A DNA stretch of 7,714 nt from Anaerolineales bacterium (GCA_017999235.1 JAGOBN010000171.1:1-7714); one strand, 5' to 3'. Shown: positions 1 through 6,437, counted from the stretch's first letter. Made by a program: numbers and translations. The notes: a model not told the origin generated them from the letters alone.

Positions 1-645
1 GGGGCCGAGGCGCGGATAATGAAACTGCTGGATCAGGGTCTTGATGGCGTGCTCGCCGCGCGGCCCGAACAGCGCGTTCTTCAGCGCGATGGGCAGCGAG
101 AGGCCCTGAATGCGCTGGGCCGCCCACTCCGCCCGGATCTCGGAGGTCGGCAGGCCCCAGACCTTCTCGGTGTAGGTTTTGAAGAAGATCTCAAACAACT
201 TGCGCCCGAAGCGGTTGACCACCCACTCCTCGAACGTGTCTTCCTGGGGATAGGGGAAGAGCTGCGCCCGCAGATAGCTGAGGCCGACGTGCAGGCTGGT
301 CGCCACGCCCAGGTTACGCAGGGCGTTGAGCGGGCGCAGCGGGTAATCAAAGAACCGGCCGCGATAAAAGATGCGCGAGGTGCGCGGCCGCAGCAGGAAC
401 GTCTCGCCGAGCAGCTCGTGCCAGAAGCGCTCCACCTCCGGCACCTGGGTGAAGAAGCGGTGGCCGCCGATATCAAAGTGGTAGCCGCGATAGCTTTCGG
501 TGCGGGCGATGCCGCCCACGTGCGCGGTCTGCTCCAGCACGCTGACGGCGTAGCGGCGGCGGCACAACTCCACCGCCGCGGTCAGGCCGGCCGGCCCGGC
601 GCCCAGGATCAGGACATGCTGGCGAGAGGCGGGTGTGTCAGGCAA
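1..645 (-). CDS. FAD-dependent oxidoreductase, HemY/UDP-galactopyranose mutase-like (3' end cut by window edge)
   Basis: This is the N-terminal 215 codons of a flavoprotein whose 3' part lies outside the window. Residues 11-21 form the Rossmann FAD-binding loop (LILGAGPAGL, Gly15/17/20), with Glu38 ending the second strand where it normally binds the ribose. A second flavin-contact segment follows (VGGIARTE, then FDIGGHRFF, residues 43-65). Near the visible end are KTYTEKVWGLP and HYPRLGP, which are characteristic of the COG1232-type family of desaturases, mutases and protoporphyrinogen-oxidase-like enzymes. That family usually has about 450-520 residues, so roughly half is present. The start is probably the TTG at 643-645, because the reading frame is closed by a TAG 12 bases upstream and no ATG or GTG precedes the Gly-rich loop. 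No Shine-Dalgarno is visible, so translation may be coupled to the upstream zinc-ribbon gene. The substrate cannot be told; polysaccharide or isoprenoid metabolism are both possible. Confidence 0.88.
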   Translation of the reverse strand, partial: MPDTPASRQHVLILGAGPAGLTAAVELCRRRYAVSVLEQTAHVGGIARTESYRGYHFDIGGHRFFTQVPEVERFWHELLGETFLLRPRTSRIFYRGRFFDYPLRPLNALRNLGVATSLHVGLSYLRAQLFPYPQEDTFEEWVVNRFGRKLFEIFFKTYTEKVWGLPTSEIRAEWAAQRIQGLSLPIALKNALFGPRGEHAIKTLIQQFHYPRLGP

Positions 646-657
646 GCTGGGCTGGCG

Positions 658-1227
658 CTAACGCTCAGTCAACACGGTGGAACCGCAGTACGGGCATTCC
701 GCGCTCTGGTCGTCAATCCAGTCAACGTCATCGCTGCGGATCGGTCCGCCGCACTGGGGGCAGCGGGCCGGCAGCCGGCCGCGGTCGGAGGCCGGGGCGG
801 CCTCGGCGGCGGCGGGCGCGCTCGGCAAGCCGGCCAGTTCACGGGCCAGCGCTTCGGCCGGGGCGTTCAAGCCGGCGGCGCGCAGGCTGGCCGCCACGCG
901 CTCACCCACCGCGCCGGCGCGCGCCTCGCGGCCGAGGCGCTTCAGCCAGGCCAGCCCGGCCCGAGCTTCGGCCAAGGCCCGGTCGCCATCTCCCACCTGC
1001 GCGTACACGTCGGCGGCGCGCAGGTGGAGCTGCCAGGCGCGCCGGAACTGGCCGTCATGCGCGGCCTGCTGGGCCAGATCACCAAAAGCCTGGGCCGCGG
1101 CTGCTGGCTGGCCGGCCTCCATCAGCCGGTGGGCGTCCGCCAGCCGGCCGGCCAGGGGGCCGGCCAGCGCTTCCGGCCGGAAGGCGCGGCGGCGCAGGCG
1201 GGGAGGGCGGTTGGGGCGTAAACGCAT
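658..1227 (-). CDS. Helical-repeat (TPR-like) protein with C-terminal zinc ribbon, function unknown
   Basis: This 189-aa protein has an Arg-rich N-terminus (residues 1-16) and an Ala-rich, all-helical centre (about 25-135). The spacing of small and large residues there (for example AWQLHLRAADVYAQVGDGDRAL) resembles tetratricopeptide helices. An Ala/Pro linker follows, then a C-terminal zinc ribbon. The ribbon has two Cys-x2-Cys knuckles, Cys156/159 and Cys178/181, separated by the acidic stretch SDDVDWIDDQ, so it should bind one zinc ion. I do not recognise a named family. The ATG start lies 9 bases after the trmI stop, and the stop lies 12 bases before the TTG of the oxidoreductase, so it is the middle gene of a minus-strand operon. 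No convincing Shine-Dalgarno precedes the ATG, which suggests coupling to trmI. A protein- or RNA-binding adaptor role is a guess from architecture alone. Confidence 0.8.
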   Translation of the reverse strand: MRLRPNRPPRLRRRAFRPEALAGPLAGRLADAHRLMEAGQPAAAAQAFGDLAQQAAHDGQFRRAWQLHLRAADVYAQVGDGDRALAEARAGLAWLKRLGREARAGAVGERVAASLRAAGLNAPAEALARELAGLPSAPAAAEAAPASDRGRLPARCPQCGGPIRSDDVDWIDDQSAECPYCGSTVLTER

Positions 1228-1236
1228 GTGGAAGGG

Positions 1237-2130
1237 TTATATCACGTCGTCCGGAGCGCCGGCCACGTCACCATCGGCGGGCGCTTCGAACCCCTCGCCG
1301 CCGTCCAGTGCGGCGTCCGCGCCGGCCTCGTCCGTGGTTTCGCCGGCCGGAAGCCCCAGCGTCACCGCGCGGCCAAAGATCAGATAACCGGTGTGGGCCA
1401 CCATCCGGTCGGTGGGCCGCAGGCGTTCCGGCACCGGCTTGTAGTAGCGGATGAGCACCTCGCACACTTCCACAAAGCTGTACCCGTCGCGCTCCAGCGC
1501 CGCCAGCAGTTTGGAGACCTGGTTGGCGGTCGGCAGGATACTGCCGAAGAAGCCGCCGCCCTTGAGCGCGCGCCGCGCCTGGCCGGTGTAGTCCCAGGGG
1601 TTGGGGACATCCAGAAAGAGCGCGTCCACGTCGGTCTCGTCATAGCCCAGTTCGATGTTCCGCAGCTTGAACGTCACCCGGTCTTGCAGGCCGACGCGCT
1701 CCAGATTCCGGCGCGCCAGGGCCTGCATGTCCTCGCGCACGTCGTAGCTGAAGACGTGGCCGTCCGGGCCGAGCATCTGCGCCAGCACGGTGGTCAGGCC
1801 GCCGCTGCCCGTGCCGGATTCGATGACCGTGCGCCCCGGGCGGATGGACATCTTCATCAGGATGAAGCCAATGTCCTTGGGGTAGATGATCTGCGAGTTG
1901 CGCTTGATATCCCGGATCAGGTCGTCCGTGGAGGGCTCCAGCACGAAGAAGGCATGGCCCTTGTGCGTGGCCACCTCCGCGCCCAGCGTCAAGCCGATCA
2001 AGGCGTCATGGGCGAGATGGCCGAAGTGAGTGTGGAATTTTTCGCCCGCCACCAGCCGAAAGATAAAGGTCTGCCGTTTGCGGTCGCGGCCCACCAGTTG
2101 TACGATGTCACCCGCCTGCAGGGTTGCCAT
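1237..2130 (-). CDS. trmI: tRNA (adenine(58)-N1)-methyltransferase TrmI
   Basis: The enzyme uses S-adenosylmethionine to methylate N1 of A58 in the T-loop of tRNA, working as a cytoplasmic tetramer in characterised relatives. The N-terminal small beta domain (about 1-65) is followed by a class I methyltransferase fold. It opens with EPSTDDLIRDIKRNSQIIYPKD (around residues 65-86, given here as the family's signature segment) and the SAM-binding motif VIESGTGSGGL at 102-112. Asp130 ends the second strand, and DVPNPWDY at 174-181 is the catalytic-site motif with Asp174. Known bacterial TrmI proteins are about 250-280 residues. The extra length here is an acidic Ala/Gly/Asp-rich tail from about residue 258 to 297. 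An AGGA ribosome site (2139-2142) lies 8 bases before the ATG, and a TATAAT box lies further upstream. It is the first gene of a three-gene minus-strand operon. Confidence 0.95.
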   Translation of the reverse strand: MATLQAGDIVQLVGRDRKRQTFIFRLVAGEKFHTHFGHLAHDALIGLTLGAEVATHKGHAFFVLEPSTDDLIRDIKRNSQIIYPKDIGFILMKMSIRPGRTVIESGTGSGGLTTVLAQMLGPDGHVFSYDVREDMQALARRNLERVGLQDRVTFKLRNIELGYDETDVDALFLDVPNPWDYTGQARRALKGGGFFGSILPTANQVSKLLAALERDGYSFVEVCEVLIRYYKPVPERLRPTDRMVAHTGYLIFGRAVTLGLPAGETTDEAGADAALDGGEGFEAPADGDVAGAPDDVI

Positions 2131-2138
2131 TCAGTTTG

Positions 2139-2168
2139 TCCTATCTTGAGAGAGTGGCCCTGATTATA
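2139..2168 (-). promoter_or_regulatory. Promoter -10 box and ribosome site of the trmI operon
   Basis: Read on the minus strand, 2168-2163 is a perfect TATAAT. It places a start of transcription near 2156 and gives a leader of about 25 bases. AGGA at 2142-2139 is the ribosome site, 8 bases from the ATG at 2130. No good -35 hexamer is found at 16-18 bases; the region there is GC-rich. Confidence 0.6.
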
Positions 2169-2208
2169 ACTAAAGCCGGGATCAGCGGCCGGCCAGTTGG
2201 GCGGCTTA

Positions 2209-2217
2209 TGGTACACT
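2209..2217 (+). promoter_or_regulatory. Possible extended -10 promoter of the response regulator gene
   Basis: TGGTACACT combines a TGn extension with TACACT, which matches four of six consensus -10 bases. It lies 29 bases before the ATG at 2247, so transcription would start near 2224. No -35 match is present at the usual distance, as is allowed for extended -10 promoters. It stands back to back with the trmI -10 box, about 40 bases away. Confidence 0.4.
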
Positions 2218-2246
2218 TTTAGATTGAAGAGGCGGGTGGAGGATCT

Positions 2247-2645
2247 ATGGAAAACAGCAAACGCATTGTGTGCATTGAAGACGAACCCGAAATGATTGAC
2301 CTGATGCGGCTGATCTTAAGCCGCAAAGGCTATCAAGTGATTGGCGCGATGGGCGGCCGGGAAGGCCTGGAAGCCGTGCAGCGCGAGACGCCGGATGTGG
2401 TGCTGCTGGATTTGATGATGCCCGACATGGACGGCTGGGAGGTCTATCAAAAGATGAAGGCCAACGAGGCCACCAAGAACATCCCCGTCATCGTCGTCAC
2501 CGCCAAGGCCCAGAGCATTGATAAGGTTCTGGGTCTGCACATCGCCAAGGTGGACGATTACATCACCAAACCCTTCGGGCCGCAGGACCTGATCGACAGC
2601 ATCGAGAAGGTCTTGGCGCGCAAAGAAAAAGAGAAGACCGGCTAG
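2247..2645 (+). CDS. Single-domain response regulator (CheY-like receiver)
   Basis: This 132-aa protein is a complete receiver domain with no output domain. It should be phosphorylated by a histidine kinase and act through protein contacts. All the key residues are present: the acidic pocket Glu11-Asp12, the phosphoacceptor Asp55 in LLDLMMPDMDGWE, Thr85 in VVTAKA, and Lys108 in ITKPF. Tyr105 lies in the usual switch region. The C-terminus is a short Lys/Glu-rich tail (ARKEKEKTG). A GGAGG ribosome site (2238-2242) lies 4 bases before the ATG, slightly close but strong. The gene is transcribed away from trmI and is followed by a strong hairpin, so it may be a single-gene unit. No partner kinase is adjacent. 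The kinase at the right end of the window is of another style and 4.6 kb away, so pairing with it is only a possibility. Confidence 0.93.
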   Translation: MENSKRIVCIEDEPEMIDLMRLILSRKGYQVIGAMGGREGLEAVQRETPDVVLLDLMMPDMDGWEVYQKMKANEATKNIPVIVVTAKAQSIDKVLGLHIAKVDDYITKPFGPQDLIDSIEKVLARKEKEKTG

Positions 2646-2673
2646 CGGCCGGCCGCGGACTAGGCTGAAAGCC

Positions 2674-2704
2674 GGGGGCGCCGCGCAGCCGCGCGCGCGC
2701 CCCC
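2674..2704 (+). terminator. Strong GC hairpin after the response regulator gene, possible terminator
   Basis: GGGGGCGC (2674-2681) pairs with GCGCCCCC (2697-2704), and CGCGC (2682-2686) pairs with GCGCG (2691-2695) around an AGCC loop. This gives 13 base pairs with one bulged C at 2696. No T-run follows, only GTATTGTGT, so it is not a textbook intrinsic terminator. It could instead be a weak terminator, a 3'-end stabiliser or a Rho-related structure. It ends 10 bases before the DUF192 start codon. Confidence 0.45.
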
Positions 2705-2714
2705 GTATTGTGTC

Positions 2715-3092
2715 ATGACCTCTTGGCGGGTGGTGGTTAATCGCCGCACCGGCGTTCGGTTGGCGGCCCGGGCGCGCTGGTGCGCGTCGTTCGGGTGCCG
2801 CCTGCGCGGGCTGATGTTCCAGCGCGCGCTGCCGCCGGAGGAAGCCCTGCTCCTGGTGGAGCCGCGTGAGAGCCGGGCCGGCGCTTCGATCCATATGTTT
2901 TTTGTGCCGTTTTCCATTGGGGTGGTGTGGGTCAACACCGCCGGCCGGGTGGTGGATACCGTGCTGGCCGAGCCGGGGCGCCCGTACTACGCGCCGCGCG
3001 CGCCGGCGCGCTACACCCTGGAAGCGGCCCCGGCTGTCTTAGACTCCGTGGCGATTGGCGATGACGTGGATTTTGAAATTCTGGCGGCTTAG
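2715..3092 (+). CDS. DUF192 family protein
   Basis: This 125-aa protein matches the DUF192 (COG1430) pattern. A basic N-terminal strand (VVVNRRTGVRLA) leads to the family signature RGLMFQ at 31-36 and the acidic-to-hydrophobic strand ALLLVEP. Next come HMFFVPFSIGVVWVN (60-74), the counterpart of the family's usual 'M-x-N-T-x-x-P-L-D' strand, and VVDTVLAEPG. Many DUF192 proteins have a signal peptide; this one shows none, so it is probably cytoplasmic. The biochemical role of the family is not established. No Shine-Dalgarno is visible before the ATG, and the GC hairpin at 2674-2704 lies just upstream. The last 32 bases overlap the M23 peptidase gene in another frame, so the two are likely co-translated. 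Confidence 0.85.
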   Translation: MTSWRVVVNRRTGVRLAARARWCASFGCRLRGLMFQRALPPEEALLLVEPRESRAGASIHMFFVPFSIGVVWVNTAGRVVDTVLAEPGRPYYAPRAPARYTLEAAPAVLDSVAIGDDVDFEILAA

Positions 3093-4455
3093 TCTGGCGC
3101 TGCTCTGCGCGGCGCTCCTGGCGGTGCGGCCCGCCGCCGCACAGTCGGCCGGCCCGTTGTACGTGGTGCAGCCGGGGGACACGCTCTTCGGCATTGCGCG
3201 CCAATTTGGCGTGACGCTGGAAGCGCTTCAGGCCGCCAACCCCACCGTCAACGCGGACGCGTTGCCAGTGGGCCAGGCGCTGGCGATCCCGGGTTTCGGC
3301 GGCGCGGCCGGCCTGCTCGGCACGCATTTGGTGGAGCCGGGCGAGTCCTTGGACAGCCTGGCCATGCGCGTGGGCCTGGCCCGCGCCACGCTCGTCCGCC
3401 TGAACCGGATCGTCAATCCCAGCCAGGTCTACATCAACCAACCCGTCATTGTCACCGACCAGCTGGATGCCGGGCCGGCGCTGCCCACGGGAGTGACGGT
3501 GGCGGCCGGGCCGGCGGACGGTCTGCTGGCGCTGGCGGCGGCCCGCGGCCTCTCGCCCTGGGCGCTGGCGGCCGCCAACCGGCTGGCGGATCCGGGCCAG
3601 CTGCGCCCCGGCGCGGTGCTGGTGGTGCCGGGCGGCGAGACGCCCGTAAAGGCGCTGCCGGCGCCGCTGCTGGATCTTGAACTGCGCCCCCTGCCGATCG
3701 AACAAGGCCATACGCTGGTGATCCGCGTGCGCGCCGACCGCGCCGGCCAGGTCACGGGCCAGCTGGGGGAATGGCCGCTCAATTTTCATCCGACGCCCGA
3801 GGACCCCAACACGCAGATCGCGCTGCTGGGCCTGTACCGCCTGGCGGAGCCCAACCTGTACCCGCTGGCGGTGACGTTTCAGACCGAGGCCGGCGCGGTG
3901 AGTTTTGCCCAGGCGCTGCCGGTGCGGGCCGGGCAGTATGGCAGCGACCCGCCGTTGACGGTGGACCCGGCGACGATCGATCCGGCGGTGGTGCAGCCGG
4001 AGCTGGCCAGGATCATGGCGGTGGTTTCGCCGGCGACGCCGGAGCGGTTGTGGACGGGCCCGTTCATGCTGCCGTCCGTGGGCGGCTTGCGGTCGCTGTA
4101 TGGGTCGCTGCGCGCCTACAACGGCGGCGCGTATGACTCATTTCATGGCGGCGTGGATTTCTCCGGCGGCGATGATCGGCCGATTACGGCGCCGGCGCCG
4201 GGGGTGGTGGTCCTGGCGGAGCCGCTGACCGTGCGCGGCAACGCCGTGGTGCTGGATCATGGCTGGGGGGTGTACACGGGCTACTGGCACCAATCCCAAA
4301 TCTTGGTGCAGGCCGGCCAGCGGGTGGAGACTGGCCAGATCCTCGGCTACCAGGGCGCCACCGGGCGCGTGACCGGGCCGCACCTGCATTGGGAGGTCTT
4401 CGTCGGCGGTTTCCAGGTGGAGCCGCTGGAATGGACGGAGACCACCTTCCCCTGA
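3061..4455 (+). CDS. Secreted LysM-domain M23 (LytM-type) peptidase
   Basis: This is a predicted zinc endopeptidase or peptidoglycan-binding envelope protein of 464 aa. The N-terminus is a signal peptide: Lys/Arg, a hydrophobic stretch (LSLALLCAALLAV), then a likely cleavage near AAAQ at about residue 27. LysM repeats follow: a clear one at about 34-78 (YVVQPGDTLFGIARQF), a second at 88-131 (HLVEPGESLDSLA), and a degenerate third at about 146-191. A beta-rich linker spans about 200-300. The C-terminal M23 domain keeps all four expected residues: His362 and Asp366 in HGGVDF, His410 in YWHQ, and His441/His443 in HLHWE, so it should be active. The start is placed at ATG 3061; a TTG at 3055 would add two residues. 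Either overlaps the DUF192 gene. The product probably remodels or tethers to peptidoglycan outside the membrane. Confidence 0.92.
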   Translation: MTWILKFWRLSLALLCAALLAVRPAAAQSAGPLYVVQPGDTLFGIARQFGVTLEALQAANPTVNADALPVGQALAIPGFGGAAGLLGTHLVEPGESLDSLAMRVGLARATLVRLNRIVNPSQVYINQPVIVTDQLDAGPALPTGVTVAAGPADGLLALAAARGLSPWALAAANRLADPGQLRPGAVLVVPGGETPVKALPAPLLDLELRPLPIEQGHTLVIRVRADRAGQVTGQLGEWPLNFHPTPEDPNTQIALLGLYRLAEPNLYPLAVTFQTEAGAVSFAQALPVRAGQYGSDPPLTVDPATIDPAVVQPELARIMAVVSPATPERLWTGPFMLPSVGGLRSLYGSLRAYNGGAYDSFHGGVDFSGGDDRPITAPAPGVVVLAEPLTVRGNAVVLDHGWGVYTGYWHQSQILVQAGQRVETGQILGYQGATGRVTGPHLHWEVFVGGFQVEPLEWTETTFP

Positions 4456-4459
4456 GTCG

Positions 4460-4741
4460 TTAAGGTTCGGGGGGCGGGGCGGGGTCGGCGGCCGGGTTCT
4501 CGTCGTCGGTGGCTAAATCGCCGTGCTCATACGCGGCCAGCAGGGCTTGCGCCTCGGCCAGCTGGTCGGCCGGCACCAGCAGATCCGCTTCGCCCAGCGC
4601 CCCCACGGTTAATGCGTATTGGGCGCCGGCCCCTTCTTGCAGAATTTGAGTGGGGATCCCGGAGGCTTGCAGCAAGCCGCTCAGAATTTGAGCCTGCAGC
4701 TGGCCGGCGGCGGTGTAAGCGACTGCCCAAGGTTTGCTCAT
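4460..4741 (-). CDS. DUF2007 family small protein
   Basis: This 93-aa protein starts with a strand and helix (AVAYTAAGQLQAQILSGLLQASGI), continues with two short strands around ADLLVPADQ and ends its fold with a helix (LAEAQALLAAY). That layout, with the 'V-P-x-x-x-x-x-A-x-x-L-L' ending, matches the DUF2007 family, described as putative signal-transducing proteins of about 70-90 residues with a ferredoxin-like fold. The last 20 residues are an acidic, Pro-rich tail (DDENPAADPAPPPEP). A good AAGGGAG ribosome site (4748-4754) lies 6 bases before the ATG. The gene converges on the M23 peptidase with 4 bases between the stop codons, and stands back to back with the 526-aa gene. Its role is unknown. 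Confidence 0.82.
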   Translation of the reverse strand: MSKPWAVAYTAAGQLQAQILSGLLQASGIPTQILQEGAGAQYALTVGALGEADLLVPADQLAEAQALLAAYEHGDLATDDENPAADPAPPPEP

Positions 4742-4779
4742 TGGCGTCTCCCTTACCAGGCGACTATTTGTGCCGGCTG

Positions 4780-4807
4780 TTGCAAACCGGCTTAGGCTGA
4801 GTATAAT
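4780..4807 (+). promoter_or_regulatory. Sigma-70-type promoter of the 4853-7123 operon
   Basis: TTGCAA at 4780-4785 (four of six -35 bases) and a perfect TATAAT at 4802-4807 are separated by 16 bases. Transcription would start near 4814, giving a leader of about 39 bases before the TTG start at 4853. It is the best-formed promoter in the window and lies in the gap behind the divergent DUF2007 gene. Confidence 0.72.
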
Positions 4808-4840
4808 GCTAAATCGTTCCGCACAAATTTCTCCTTTGCT

Positions 4841-4845
4841 TGAGG
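4841..4845 (+). promoter_or_regulatory. Ribosome site that fixes the TTG start at 4853
   Basis: TGAGG lies 7 bases before TTG 4853, with no competing ATG or GTG start nearby. This supports the non-ATG start and the full 526-residue length. Confidence 0.65.
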
Positions 4846-4852
4846 CTCACCG

Positions 4853-6433
4853 TTGAACGGACGTCAGACACAGAAGGCAGATTACTGGGGCTCCGGCTTC
4901 GCCATCGAAGACGCCGATCTCGATTATCTTTACAACCTGCTCCTGGAAGAGGAAACCCCGCTGACCACGGAGGAGATGGCGCACGTCATCATCCGCCGGC
5001 GCATTGAACGCGAGGCCGAGGCCTTGAAGCGCCGCGAGCAGGGCGCGGTTCCGTATCTGCCGCAGGAGACCTTCACCGTTGGCCAGCAGGTGGCGTTTTC
5101 CACGCCGCGTTTTGTCATCGCCACGGTGGTCGGGGTGCGGCCCGGCCACAATCCGGACCTGGGTGATTTTGATGTGATCTGTGTGGACTTTGGGGACGGC
5201 CGGCCCAGCCGCGAATATGCCGCGCGCCTGGCCGACCATGCCCTGAATTCCCAGACGGTGTATCAAGGCGACGCGGAGTTGGCGGAGCCGGAAGAGCTGT
5301 TTGCCAAGCACGGCCTGACCGTCATCGCCAAGCTGGAGGCGCGGCTCAAGACCAGCGCCGATATCGTGCGGCTGGCCGGCCGCTGGTTCCCGCGGCCGCT
5401 GCTGGCGAATGTGAACATCGGCCACCTCAACCTGGCCGAGGCGGTGCTGGACATGGCCGGCGGCGGGCCGCTGCCCACCGAGGCGCTGCTGCAAGAGGTG
5501 GGCCTGCCCGGCAACATCAACCCGCGCCTGCAAGCCTTCTCGCTGCACTACGCCCTGCAAGAGGATGAGCGCTTTGATGAGGTGGGGCCGACCGGCCAGG
5601 TGCTGTGGTATCTGCGCCGGCTGGAGCCGCCGGAAGTGCTCTTCTCGCCGCGCCGGCTGGAGAATGCCGCGCCGGATCCCGGCCCGGCGGCTTTGCCCCC
5701 GGCTTTAGCGGCGCTGGTGACTGAGCTGGATGATGAATTCACGACCGCGGCCGCGAGCCCCGAGGCGGCGGACGCCGTCGCCGTGACGTTGACTTTCCCG
5801 CACCGCCGGGTGGGGACACTGCCGCTCTCGCCGCGTCTGCAGGGTTTTTTCCCCACCGCCTACGAGTCGCCGCGCATCCGCTGCACCTTTGTGGACGGCG
5901 ACACCGGCGAGAAGCTGGCCGCCTGGGTGGTGCGCGCCGGCCGGTACGTGTATGGCCTGGAAGAGTGGTACCGCAAGCTGGAATTTCCGGTGGGCGGGCA
6001 GCTCATGGTCAGCCCGGGCCAGACCCCGGACGAAATTGTGATCAAGGCCAGCCGCCGCCGGCCCGTGCGGGAATGGGTGCGTCTGGCCCAGCCGGCCGCC
6101 GACGGCCGGCTGATGTTCTCCATGCAGAAGCGCCTCATCGGCGTGAACTACGATGATCTCATGGTGGTGGCGGTGGACAACCTGGGCGCCGTGGATGACG
6201 CTTGGCTTAAGAGCCAGCATCTGCCCTTTGCGCGCCTGGTGGCCGACCTCTTCCGCGAGCTGGCCAAGCTCAATCCCCAGAGCGCGGTGCATGCCAAGAC
6301 CCTTTACGCGGCCGTGAACGTGGTCCGGCGCTGTCCGCCCGCCCCGATCTTTGCCGAGCTGTTGGCGCGGCCTTACTTCGCGCATGTCGGCGACGCTTAC
6401 TGGCGCTTCGATCAGGCGCAGTGGACGGAGTAA
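4853..6433 (+). CDS. Conserved-looking protein with two winged-helix-like and two beta-barrel-like regions, function unknown
   Basis: I do not recognise a named family for this 526-aa protein, although its style recalls conserved hypothetical proteins of Chloroflexota. By eye it divides into several parts. A helical acidic N-terminus (about 15-65) includes a charged helix. A small beta-barrel-like region at about 74-135 begins FTVGQQVAFSTPRF and contains VVGVRPGHNPDLG. A winged-helix-like region lies at about 180-262 (PLPTEALLQEVGLPG then a long helix). After an Ala/Pro linker comes a beta-rich region at about 317-412 (RLQGFFPTAY, then CTFVDGDTG and AGRYVYGLEEWY) with a basic end (KASRRRPVREW). 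A second winged-helix-like region at about 455-520 ends FAHVGDAYWRF, resembling HARE-HTH domains. No signal peptide or membrane segment is present. This suggests a cytoplasmic nucleic-acid-binding or regulatory protein, by inference only. It starts at TTG and heads a three-gene operon. Confidence 0.8.
   Translation: MNGRQTQKADYWGSGFAIEDADLDYLYNLLLEEETPLTTEEMAHVIIRRRIEREAEALKRREQGAVPYLPQETFTVGQQVAFSTPRFVIATVVGVRPGHNPDLGDFDVICVDFGDGRPSREYAARLADHALNSQTVYQGDAELAEPEELFAKHGLTVIAKLEARLKTSADIVRLAGRWFPRPLLANVNIGHLNLAEAVLDMAGGGPLPTEALLQEVGLPGNINPRLQAFSLHYALQEDERFDEVGPTGQVLWYLRRLEPPEVLFSPRRLENAAPDPGPAALPPALAALVTELDDEFTTAAASPEAADAVAVTLTFPHRRVGTLPLSPRLQGFFPTAYESPRIRCTFVDGDTGEKLAAWVVRAGRYVYGLEEWYRKLEFPVGGQLMVSPGQTPDEIVIKASRRRPVREWVRLAQPAADGRLMFSMQKRLIGVNYDDLMVVAVDNLGAVDDAWLKSQHLPFARLVADLFRELAKLNPQSAVHAKTLYAAVNVVRRCPPAPIFAELLARPYFAHVGDAYWRFDQAQWTE
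6427..6430 (+). promoter_or_regulatory. Ribosome site that fixes the GTG start at 6438
   Basis: GGAG lies inside the last codons of the 526-aa gene and 7 bases before GTG 6438. The frame is open further up to an ATG at 6351, but that start would overlap the upstream gene by 83 bases and has no comparable site. Confidence 0.6.
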
Positions 6434-6437
6434 CCCA

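Noticed and set aside
19..1221. Long open frame on the plus strand across the left part
   Set aside because: It lies opposite the flavoenzyme and zinc-ribbon genes, which show clear motifs; its product is a low-complexity Gly/Ala/Arg-rich sequence with no domain. GC-rich DNA keeps such mirror frames open.
1228..2163. Plus-strand open frame opposite trmI
   Set aside because: TrmI motifs are certain on the other strand, and the mirror product shows no recognisable domain.
3055..3060. TTG 3055 as the start of the peptidase gene
   Set aside because: It adds only two residues; ATG 3061 gives a normal signal peptide and is the better codon. The choice is not certain.
2932..3789. Minus-strand open frame opposite the M23 peptidase gene
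   Set aside because: It is Arg/Gln/His-rich with no motif, while the opposite strand encodes LysM repeats and a signal peptide.
4757..4785. Minus-strand promoter for DUF2007 using the palindromic TTGCAA at 4780-4785
   Set aside because: No -10-like hexamer is found 16-18 bases away in that direction.
6351..6437. Longer start (ATG 6351) for the 149-aa protein
   Set aside because: It would overlap the 526-aa gene by 83 bases and add a Ser/Arg-rich segment; GTG 6438 has a GGAG site 7 bases upstream.
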